Position numbers and translations under genes: made by a program. 64,000 nt of DNA from Bradyrhizobium xenonodulans (lineage in GTDB: Bacteria; Pseudomonadota; Alphaproteobacteria; Rhizobiales; Xanthobacteraceae). The DNA lies in the NCBI RefSeq assembly GCF_027594865.1, contig NZ_CP089391.1, positions 2,882,501 to 2,946,500 on the forward strand, given 5' to 3'. Below the pieces are notes generated by a model. The model saw only the letters and a list, made by a program, of their open reading frames with translations. It was not told the origin of the DNA and did not search any database. How positions within the stretch are numbered: position 1 is the stretch's first letter; each line of letters starts with the position of its first letter. This document shows positions 26,131 through 32,532 of this stretch, in pieces.

Positions 26131-26913
26131 ATGAATATTGGCGCCGGTACCATGTCCGCTGCATCGCGTCGGCGAAGAAGAGCGGTGTATGCCGTCGTCG
26201 CTGTGCTCGGCTCCACCATGTTGATCTTCGGCCCGAACGCCGGCGCCGCTCCGCTGGTGCTGCCGGATACGACCTACAACTACACCGTGGTGGATCAGGA
26301 TCTGCCGGCGGCCTTGCAGGAATTCGGCACGAACCTCGGGATCAAGGTCAACGTCAGCCCCGAGGTGCGCGGCCGCGTTCAGGGCCGCTTGCCGGAGTTG
26401 AAGCCAAGGGCGTTTCTCGAACGCCTGGCCTCAATGTTCAATTTCGAATGGTACTACGACGGTCAGGTCCTCCATATCAGCGCGGTCAAGGAGGCCCAGA
26501 CCCGGCTCCTGGTGCTTGCCCCGATCGGCTTCGAGCAATTCAAGGCGGCTCTCGATGTCTTGAAGGTTGCGGACGATCGCTTCGCGGTAGTCCCGGCGCC
26601 CGGCGACGGACTGGTGTTGGTATCGGGACCGCCACGCTTTGCCGCACTCGCCGAGCAGACGCTTGCTGGCCTGATTGCCGAGCAACAGGCCAGACCAAAG
26701 ATCAGCCCCTCGTCGCCGCCTCCCAGGGAAACGGTATTGAATGTTTTTCGGGGAACTCAGGTGAGCATTTGGCGCAACGGCCGGCTCGAACAGGTGATCG
26801 GCCCTGATCCACGCAGTCCCGAAAGTCAGACAGCACGTCAATCGCGCAGCGACGATGATGCCGGCCGTGATGTGCATGTGTCTGTTCCGGCCTCACTCCC
26901 GCCGGCGCGCTGA
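26131..26913 (+). CDS. rhcC1: secretin N-terminal-domain protein RhcC1
   Basis: This encodes 260 aa from ATG 26131; alternatives are ATG 26095 and 26152, and the ribosome site is poor for all. An Arg-rich start and a signal peptide (AVYAVVAVLGSTMLIFGPNAGAA) precede an N0-type domain (YNYTVVDQDLPAALQEFGTNLGIKVNVSPEVRGRVQGRLPELKPRAFLERLASMFNFEWYYDG) and a second ring domain. No secretin pore is present. In rhizobia the T3SS secretin is split, RhcC1 supplying the periplasmic part and RhcC2 the pore. It is divergent from nolB. Confidence 0.85.
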   Translation: MNIGAGTMSAASRRRRRAVYAVVAVLGSTMLIFGPNAGAAPLVLPDTTYNYTVVDQDLPAALQEFGTNLGIKVNVSPEVRGRVQGRLPELKPRAFLERLASMFNFEWYYDGQVLHISAVKEAQTRLLVLAPIGFEQFKAALDVLKVADDRFAVVPAPGDGLVLVSGPPRFAALAEQTLAGLIAEQQARPKISPSSPPPRETVLNVFRGTQVSIWRNGRLEQVIGPDPRSPESQTARQSRSDDDAGRDVHVSVPASLPPAR

Positions 26914-26926
26914 TGCGACGATCCTC

Positions 26927-26957
26927 CCCGTCAGGTTTTCGAAAGCTAGACGGCTTA
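26927..26957 (+). promoter_or_regulatory. tts box upstream of the small secreted-protein genes
   Basis: CCGTCAGGTTTTCGAAAGCTAG matches the tts-box consensus essentially perfectly. It begins 14 bp after the rhcC1 stop and about 140 bp before the 72-aa gene. It should drive the 27.1-36.2 kb plus-strand genes, at least as far as the hairpins at 27.3 and 27.65 kb allow. Confidence 0.85.
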
Positions 26958-27096
26958 GATCGCTTCCCACGATCTTGAACTGACTCCGGTACGATTGAGT
27001 GGAGCCATCACGATCGGAGGGGCGGAAGACAGCGACCGCACCCTTGGCGGAAATTGTCGCGATTGGATTCTCGCGACCAGCGAATGGAGTGACGAG

Positions 27097-27315
27097 ATGT
27101 TCGGAGCGATCGGCAATATCGCCGGCGCCATGTTTGGCGGCCCCGTTGGCGCCCTCGTTGGCGGTGCCGTCGGCAAGGCGCTCGATGGTGGCGGCGGCAA
27201 TCAGCAGGCGCAGGCCTTTGAGGCGGCACTGCAGAGTTTCGCGATGCAGATCGCGAACGACTCGATGGGCGAGTTCGACGAGGCCATGGCGGATACCGAA
27301 GAGGATTTCGCCTGA
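27097..27315 (+). CDS. 72-aa Gly-rich small protein, first gene behind the tts box
   Basis: This encodes 72 aa starting MFGAIGNIAGAMFGG. A glycine-zipper-like hydrophobic N-terminal half (GGPVGALVGGAVGKAL) is followed by GGGG, an amphipathic helix and an acidic end (EFDEAMADTEEDFA). It has no Sec signal. Its size and its tts-box position suggest a secreted T3SS component, for instance a needle-tip, pilus or membrane-inserting peptide. I do not recognise a named family. Hairpins follow it. Confidence 0.6.
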   Translation: MFGAIGNIAGAMFGGPVGALVGGAVGKALDGGGGNQQAQAFEAALQSFAMQIANDSMGEFDEAMADTEEDFA

Positions 27316-27317
27316 CA

Positions 27318-27344
27318 TCGGGAGCCGGTTTCGGCAGCTCCCGA
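27318..27344 (+). terminator. hairpin between the two small secreted-type genes
   Basis: TCGGGAGC and GCTCCCGA form an 8-bp perfect stem with an 11-nt loop, 2 bp after the stop of the 72-aa gene. No T-run follows, so it is more likely a processing or attenuating hairpin that sets different transcript levels than a strong stop. Confidence 0.45.
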
Positions 27345-27425
27345 CCGAGGGCCATGAGGCCCCTTCAAACTCCGGGCGGTGGCCCGGATCAACCCGGACG
27401 ATATCGAAGCAACAAGGAGAGTGAC

Positions 27426-27638
27426 ATGGCGGATACGGTTGGTGGCGTCAACGGCGCGGCAGGCGGAGCCACAGCAGCAGGTGCGACCGGCAGCACCAGC
27501 GATAGCGGCAACTTTCAGGCGCAGCTCGCCGAGTTGAAGCGCGTGAGCGAGGAAGCTCAGGCCAAGAGCATCGAGCTGCGTAAGCTTTCGACGGTGCTCA
27601 GCTCGGACAAGAAGGTCGCTGACGAGCGTGTGCAGTAA
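27426..27638 (+). CDS. 70-aa needle/pilus-subunit candidate (NopA/SctF-like)
   Basis: This encodes 70 aa with an excellent AAGGAG ribosome site 6 nt before ATG. The first 30 residues are Gly/Ala/Ser/Thr-rich and unstructured, the rest is an amphipathic helix (FQAQLAELKRVSEEAQAKSIELRKLSTVLSSDKKVADERVQ). Small size, no signal peptide, strong translation signal and position just upstream of sctD match needle or pilin genes of T3SS, in rhizobia NopA. Needle proteins are too variable for a certain call by eye. Confidence 0.55.
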   Translation: MADTVGGVNGAAGGATAAGATGSTSDSGNFQAQLAELKRVSEEAQAKSIELRKLSTVLSSDKKVADERVQ

Positions 27639-27647
27639 TCAGGCCGG

Positions 27648-27673
27648 AAGGCGCGCGCTTCGGCGCGCGCCTT
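27648..27673 (+). terminator. strong GC hairpin after the needle candidate
   Basis: AAGGCGCGCGC, a TTCG tetraloop, and GCGCGCGCCTT form an 11-bp perfect stem. There is no T-run behind it. Partial termination or transcript stabilisation would keep needle mRNA far more abundant than the downstream ring genes. Confidence 0.65.
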
Positions 27674-27717
27674 GCCGCTTTGAGCGGAACAGTTTCACGC
27701 CTTGAGGGTCAGCGGTC

Positions 27718-28668
27718 TTGATTGAATCGAACGAGTATGTTCTCGCGATCGAGACCGGCCTGTATGCCGGCACGTCGCAGCGTTTGCCGGCCGGCACCTA
27801 CGTGATCGGCGGCGGCGTCGAATCCGATATGGTCTTCCTGGGCGAGGGCCTCGCTCTGCGCCATGTCGTGGTGACCATCGATGGCAATGAGGCGCGCGTC
27901 GAGGCGTTGGCGGAGGGCGCTTCGCTTGCCGGCGCCGGCGCCTTGAAGGTGGGACGCCAAATCGGAGTGAGGCTGCCCTTCGCTCTGTCGATCGCTGATC
28001 TGCGGATGTCGTGGACGGCGAGCGCGTCGAATTCGGCGCTTGATGCTTCCCAGGACATCAAAACTGCGTCCGGCGGGCGGCCGCGCTGGCCTGCCAGGCT
28101 CAGCGTCGCCGGTATTGCCGTTGCGGTCATGGCATCGAGCCTCGCGGCGGTCGGTTCCGGCGCGGCCGGCAGCTTCATCGACATCGGCCTGCGGTCGGCC
28201 GCAACAAAGGCGACGGCGGCAACGGTCGGATCGGCAAATCGGGACCGTGCCACCCAACTGCGCCCGCCGGCGGCCAGTCTCGTCAACGATGCGGCGAACG
28301 CGCTCAAGAGCGAAGCCGAGGGAGCAGGACTGCTCAATGTCGCGGTCGAGGCCAGCGGCGGAGCCGTCATGGCCCGCGGCACGGTCGAGCCGAGCGTCGC
28401 GGGGCAGTGGCAGAGTGTCCAGCAGTGGTTTGACGAACGTTTCAAGGGAGAAGTGTTGCTGGTCAACGGCGTTGCGGTCAAGGCGGAGAAGCTGCCATCG
28501 TCGCTCGCCATCGAGGCGGTCTGGCTCGGGCCGCAATCGCACGTCGTGATCCGCGGTCAGAAATATCTCGAAGGTGCGATGGTCGATGACGGCTGGGCGA
28601 TCCAGCGCATCGAGGCCGAGCGGATCGTGTTGAGGCGTGCCGGCCGGCAGGTGGCCGTCCGCTACTAG
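27718..28668 (+). CDS. T3SS inner-membrane ring protein SctD (Y4yQ-like)
   Basis: This encodes 316 aa from a TTG that lies 9 nt after GAGGG. The N-terminus is an FHA-like cytosolic fold (VLAIETGLYAGTSQRLPAGTYVIGGG..SDMVFLGEG). One transmembrane helix lies near residues 122-146 (SVAGIAVAVMASSLAAVGSG). Periplasmic ring-building domains follow, with GLLNVAVEASGGAVMARGTVEP and KYLEGAMVDDGWAIQRIEAERIVLRRAG. This is the SctD plan. With SctJ it builds the inner ring. Gene order here (sctD, two small genes, rhcV) matches rhizobial clusters. Confidence 0.85.
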   Translation: MIESNEYVLAIETGLYAGTSQRLPAGTYVIGGGVESDMVFLGEGLALRHVVVTIDGNEARVEALAEGASLAGAGALKVGRQIGVRLPFALSIADLRMSWTASASNSALDASQDIKTASGGRPRWPARLSVAGIAVAVMASSLAAVGSGAAGSFIDIGLRSAATKATAATVGSANRDRATQLRPPAASLVNDAANALKSEAEGAGLLNVAVEASGGAVMARGTVEPSVAGQWQSVQQWFDERFKGEVLLVNGVAVKAEKLPSSLAIEAVWLGPQSHVVIRGQKYLEGAMVDDGWAIQRIEAERIVLRRAGRQVAVRY

Positions 28669-28671
28669 GGC

Positions 28672-29208
28672 ATGGCGATGGTCAAGGTGCCTCAGCGTCT
28701 GTCGAACGGTCAGTCCGCGCCGCCGCAGGGCAGGGATCTTGCGTCTTCCGCAGACGCGCGCCGCGACATCGCCCGAGAACTCAGCGTCACCAGCATCAAT
28801 GCGGATCGGCGTGGAATTAGCGGGCATGCCGACGGCGCCGTCGATGAAGGCGTCGAGCTCGACGCCGCGATCGATGCCGTGCTCGCCGCATCTGACGTCG
28901 ATCCCGTCACACGCGCCCATCTCGACGACGCGCGTGGCGCGATCGGCACGGCGGCGCAGCATCAGGAGCTCAGGGGATTTCAGGGCGAGAACCTGGCGGA
29001 AGCCCTGTTTCGCTTCGTCATGCCCCGTCTGCGCCATCCCGATGTCCTGCATGCGGAGCGGCGTCGCGCCACCCTGGAACTTCTGTCACAGGATCTGGAT
29101 CGCGTGCCGGCGGACCGAATCCTGGGAGAAGGAGCGACCGCCATTCATCGCGAGCTGCAGGGACTTGCGATGCTGCGCCAGGGCCGCAACAGCCTCATCG
29201 AGGGATGA
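28672..29208 (+). CDS. conserved T3SS-cluster protein of unknown role
   Basis: This encodes 178 aa; ATG 28672 and ATG 28678 are both possible, 3-9 bp after the sctD stop. It is soluble, helical and charged, with ELDAAIDAVLAASDVDPVTRAHLDDARGAIGTAAQHQELRGFQGENLAEALFRFVMPRLRHPDVLHAERRRATLELLSQDLDRVP. It holds the slot between sctD and the TPR gene that Y4y-type genes occupy in rhizobial clusters. Gatekeeper, chaperone and ring-accessory roles are all open. I cannot place it in a named family. Confidence 0.6.
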   Translation: MAMVKVPQRLSNGQSAPPQGRDLASSADARRDIARELSVTSINADRRGISGHADGAVDEGVELDAAIDAVLAASDVDPVTRAHLDDARGAIGTAAQHQELRGFQGENLAEALFRFVMPRLRHPDVLHAERRRATLELLSQDLDRVPADRILGEGATAIHRELQGLAMLRQGRNSLIEG

Positions 29209-29211
29209 CCG

Positions 29212-29634
29212 ATGCTGTCGCTGCCACAGGAGCTTTCATCGCGCGTGCCGTCGGTCGATTCAGCGATCGACGCCGCCCCGCCGTTGATTGGCGGGCCGCA
29301 GCGCGACCTGCTCTGCACGCTCGCCTATGTCTATCTCGCCAGCGGGCAACCCGCGCGCGCACTTCCGCTGCTTCGTCTTGTCCAGCGGCAAGCTGACGAC
29401 GATGTCGGCTTTCTGCGCGTGCTGGCCTACGCACTGATTGCCGATGAGAACGGCGCCGAGGCGATCCGGATCATCGAGCGACTGGAGGAGATTGATCGCG
29501 GTGCGAATGCGCGGGCGCCGCTCCTGCTGATGCGCAGCCACGCGCTGCGGCTCGTCGGCCGCCTCGACGAGGCGCGGGAATGCTTCCGGACCTTCAGGTT
29601 GGCCCGCCTCTTACGGGAAGGAGACGTTTCGTGA
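29212..29634 (+). CDS. small TPR protein, T3SS chaperone-like (Y4yS type)
   Basis: This encodes 140 aa with TPR-like helical pairs: LLCTLAYVYLASGQPARALPLLRLVQRQ, FLRVLAYALIADENGAEAIRIIERLEE, LLLMRSHALRLVGRLDEARECFRTFR. It resembles YscG/SctG-type chaperones that keep needle subunits from polymerising. It starts 3 bp after the previous gene and overlaps rhcV (GTGA), so it is tightly coupled. Confidence 0.72.
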   Translation: MLSLPQELSSRVPSVDSAIDAAPPLIGGPQRDLLCTLAYVYLASGQPARALPLLRLVQRQADDDVGFLRVLAYALIADENGAEAIRIIERLEEIDRGANARAPLLLMRSHALRLVGRLDEARECFRTFRLARLLREGDVS

Positions 29635-31778
29635 CCTCCCAACTGCGCGCATTGCTCGCTCGCGTGCCGAGCCATCCCGATCTGCTGGTCGCGGCGGTGC
29701 TGCTGTTGGCCGTGGCGATGATGATCCTGCCCATGCCGTTGTGGCTGGTCGATCTGTTGATCGGCTTCAATCTCGGATTCTCGGTCCTGATGCTGATGGT
29801 GGCGCTCTACATCCTGGCGCCGCTCGACTTCTCGTCGTTGCCGGGCATCATCCTGATCTCGACCGTGTTCCGGCTGGCGCTTGCAATCACCACCACGCGG
29901 CTGATCCTGTCGCAAGCCGAAGCCGGGGAGATCATTCGCACCTTCGGCGAGTTCGTGATTGGCGGCAACGTGATCGTCGGGCTGGTGGTCTTTCTGATCG
30001 TTACCCTGGTTCAATTCATCGTCATCGCCAAAGGAGCCGAGCGTGTGGCGGAGGTCGCCGCCCGATTCACCCTCGATGCGCTGCCCGGCAAGCAGATGGC
30101 GATCGACGCGGAGATGCGCAACGGCGACATCGACCAGACGGAGGCGCGCCGTCGCCGCGCCAACCTCGAAAGCGAGAGCCAGCTCTATGGTGCGATGGAC
30201 GGGGCCATGAAGTTCGTGAAAGGCGATGCCATCGCCGGGCTCGTTGTCATCGTCGTCAATCTGGTTGGCGGCATTTCGATCGGCACGCTGTCGCGTGGCC
30301 TGTCTTTCGGCTCGGCCATCCACGAATACTCCTTGCTGACGATCGGCGATGCGCTGATCTCACAGATTCCGGCGCTGCTGCTGTCACTGACAGCAGGCAC
30401 CGTGGTGACCCGCGTGACCGGAGACAGGCAGGTCAATCTGGGCCGCGATATTGTCGGCCAGCTCGGCGCCAGCACGCGCGCACTGAGACTGTCGGCCGTG
30501 GTCCTGCTCGGGCTGGGCTTGGTTCCCGGCTTTCCCACGCCGGTGTTTCTTGTGCTCGCGCTCATTTTCGGCGCGATCAGCCTATTGAAGCCAGCGCCAT
30601 CACGGGAAGGCCAGGCGCGTCCGCCCGCATCGCCCGCACAGAGCGGTTCGGGAGTCCCGGCCGTGACCGGCGTCCGCCGCGCGGCCGTGCCGGGAGAAGT
30701 GCCTGCGATCATCTTGAGACTCGCGCCCGCTTTGGGGGACCGGATCGACGAGGGGCAGCTTTCCGGTCACATCGATCGTCTCCGCACGCAGCTGAGTGCC
30801 CGGTTGGGGATCCTGATTCCCGAGGTCGCGATCCTACGCGAGGAGACGCTCGGCGATGCGCACTGCCGCGTCGATATCGAAGGTGTTCCGGTCGAAGAAT
30901 ACGAAGCGCGCCTGGATGAGCTTCTTGTCATCGACGATCTCGCCAATCTCGATCTCCTGAATATCCCGATCGAGCCCGAACAGGATAGCCGGCGCATGGG
31001 CTGGGTGGATATCGCCCATGCGGCGCTCCTGCGCGATGCCGGTATCGGATTTCGAACCGCCGAGCAGGTGATGGCGCACAAGGTCAGCGAGATAGTCGCC
31101 CGCTACGCCTCGCGCTTCGTCGGTATTCAGGAAACGCGGGCGCTTCTGGCGCGGATCGAATCCGGCTACGCCGACCTCGTCAAGGAAGCGCTGCGGACGG
31201 TGCCGGTGCCGCGCATCGCCGATGTGCTGCGCCGCCTCGTGGATGAGGGCGTATGCGTCAACAACACACGGCTGGTGCTCGAAGCGCTCGCCGAATGGGG
31301 CGAGAAGGAGAGCAATGTCGTCCTCCTCACCGAGTATGTGCGCGCTGCGCTCAAGCGTCAGATATGCTACAGTCATGCCAACGCCCATCGGGCGGTGATG
31401 GCCTATGTGCTGGAGCGCGAGGCCGAAGACGTGGTGCGTGGCGCGATCCGCGACACGGCCGTCGGGCCATATTTGGTGCTTGACGAGCGCAGCGGGGAGC
31501 AATTGCTGGCACAGTTCCGCCGAATGGCGGCTGATGCGGGCGCGAGCGAGGTCAAGCCGGTCGTTCTTGCCTCGATGGACGTGCGCCGCTACGTCCGCGG
31601 CTACATTGTGCGCAATGGTCTCGAGCTCGCGGTCTTGTCCTACCAGGATCTCGCCGGCGATTTCATGGTGCAGCCGGTCGGCTCGGTCAGCTTGAACGGC
31701 CCGCGCCCGGACATGCCGGCTCGCAGTGCCGCGAAACCGGCGCAGCCGCCGCCTCGGGATGCTCTCACCGCTGCCTAA
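29631..31778 (+). CDS. rhcV: T3SS export-gate protein SctV/RhcV
   Basis: This encodes 715 aa from GTG 29631, 7 nt behind GGGAAGGAG; the longer frame is inside the TPR gene. It has a FlhA/SctV plan: about eight N-terminal helices with LDFSSLPGIILISTVFRLALAITTTRLIL, the FHIPEP-type loop LPGKQMAIDAEMRNGDIDQTEARRRR, and QIPALLLSLTAGTVVTRV. A large cytosolic domain includes HAALLRDAGIGFRTAEQVMAHKVSEIV and REAEDVVRG. It forms the nonameric ring that receives substrates and chaperones. Confidence 0.97.
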   Translation: MTSQLRALLARVPSHPDLLVAAVLLLAVAMMILPMPLWLVDLLIGFNLGFSVLMLMVALYILAPLDFSSLPGIILISTVFRLALAITTTRLILSQAEAGEIIRTFGEFVIGGNVIVGLVVFLIVTLVQFIVIAKGAERVAEVAARFTLDALPGKQMAIDAEMRNGDIDQTEARRRRANLESESQLYGAMDGAMKFVKGDAIAGLVVIVVNLVGGISIGTLSRGLSFGSAIHEYSLLTIGDALISQIPALLLSLTAGTVVTRVTGDRQVNLGRDIVGQLGASTRALRLSAVVLLGLGLVPGFPTPVFLVLALIFGAISLLKPAPSREGQARPPASPAQSGSGVPAVTGVRRAAVPGEVPAIILRLAPALGDRIDEGQLSGHIDRLRTQLSARLGILIPEVAILREETLGDAHCRVDIEGVPVEEYEARLDELLVIDDLANLDLLNIPIEPEQDSRRMGWVDIAHAALLRDAGIGFRTAEQVMAHKVSEIVARYASRFVGIQETRALLARIESGYADLVKEALRTVPVPRIADVLRRLVDEGVCVNNTRLVLEALAEWGEKESNVVLLTEYVRAALKRQICYSHANAHRAVMAYVLEREAEDVVRGAIRDTAVGPYLVLDERSGEQLLAQFRRMAADAGASEVKPVVLASMDVRRYVRGYIVRNGLELAVLSYQDLAGDFMVQPVGSVSLNGPRPDMPARSAAKPAQPPPRDALTAA

Positions 31779-31803
31779 GTGCAGTGGTTGTCGGGGAATT
31801 GCC

Positions 31804-32451
31804 ATGAAGATGCAGCGACGGCCTGGTTTCGATGCGGTGTGGGTTGTGCCGGCGGTGTTTGCGCTGTCTCTGTCCGCTTCGGGATGCATGCTGAGCGATG
31901 ATAGGGCGTCACTCTCGCTACAGCCGGAGGTCCGGCCGGCGCTTGCCGACATTGACGATCTGGATTCGGCCGCGCTCGCGCGCCTGGCCAAGGCAACGGC
32001 GGAGAACGGCGGCGATGCCGTCGATCCGGTCATTCTCTATCGACAGCTCTCGGCGCGCATGCCGTCTGATCCCGCGCCGCGCGTCGAGCTTGGCCGCCTG
32101 CTGCTCAAGCGCAAGGACATCGATGGTGCAGACGCTGCCTTCCAGGAGGCGTTGGCGCTGGCACCGAACAGCGTTGACACGAGGGTGGGCTCAGCCCAGA
32201 TACTGCTTGCCAGACACCGATCGGATGAAGCGCTACGCGCCTTCGAGGCGGTACTGGCCGACCAGCCGGATAATGTTCGCGCCCTGAACGGCCGGGGTCT
32301 CGCGCTCGATCAGCTCGGACGGAGGGACGAGGCGCAGGTGAGCTATCGGCGCGCGCTGGCGCTCGATCCGGAAAACGGCGTGGCGCGCAACAATCTCGGT
32401 CTTTCCCTGGCCCTGTCTGGCAATCGCAGAGACGTTCAGGCCGTCAGGTAG
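31804..32451 (+). CDS. TadD-like TPR lipoprotein (candidate secretin pilotin)
   Basis: This encodes 215 aa. ATG 31804 gives a lipoprotein signal ending in LSASGC (Cys28). Three TPR repeats follow: LGRLLLKRKDIDGADAAFQEALALAPNS, AQILLARHRSDEALRAFEAVLADQPDN, RGLALDQLGRRDEAQVSYRRALALDPENG, then ARNNLGLSLALSGN. That is the plan of TadD, the TPR lipoprotein needed for secretin assembly in Tad pili. With a CpaC-type secretin and a CpaD-type partner in the same cluster, a pilotin-like role is likely. It starts 25 bp after rhcV. Confidence 0.72.
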   Translation: MKMQRRPGFDAVWVVPAVFALSLSASGCMLSDDRASLSLQPEVRPALADIDDLDSAALARLAKATAENGGDAVDPVILYRQLSARMPSDPAPRVELGRLLLKRKDIDGADAAFQEALALAPNSVDTRVGSAQILLARHRSDEALRAFEAVLADQPDNVRALNGRGLALDQLGRRDEAQVSYRRALALDPENGVARNNLGLSLALSGNRRDVQAVR

Positions 32452-32483
32452 TGATCAGGCGGGCGTCCTAACGTGATGGTTCT

Positions 32484-32502
32484 GATGAGGAGGCGCCTCA
32501 TC
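32484..32502. other. palindromic hairpin before the toxin gene
   Basis: GATGAGG and CCTCATC pair over 7 bp with a 5-nt loop, in the 80-bp gap between the TadD-like gene and the toxin gene. It may weakly terminate the rhcV transcript or act as a leader structure for the toxin mRNA. Confidence 0.4.
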
Positions 32503-32532
32503 TTGCGGGACTGTCACTGAGGGAGCTTGTCC

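Noticed and set aside
32444..32475. GTCAGGTAGTGATCAG near the end of the TadD-like gene as a fourth tts box
   Set aside because: Shares GTCAGGT but lacks the TCGAAAGCT half, and it overlaps coding sequence. Too weak to list as a site.
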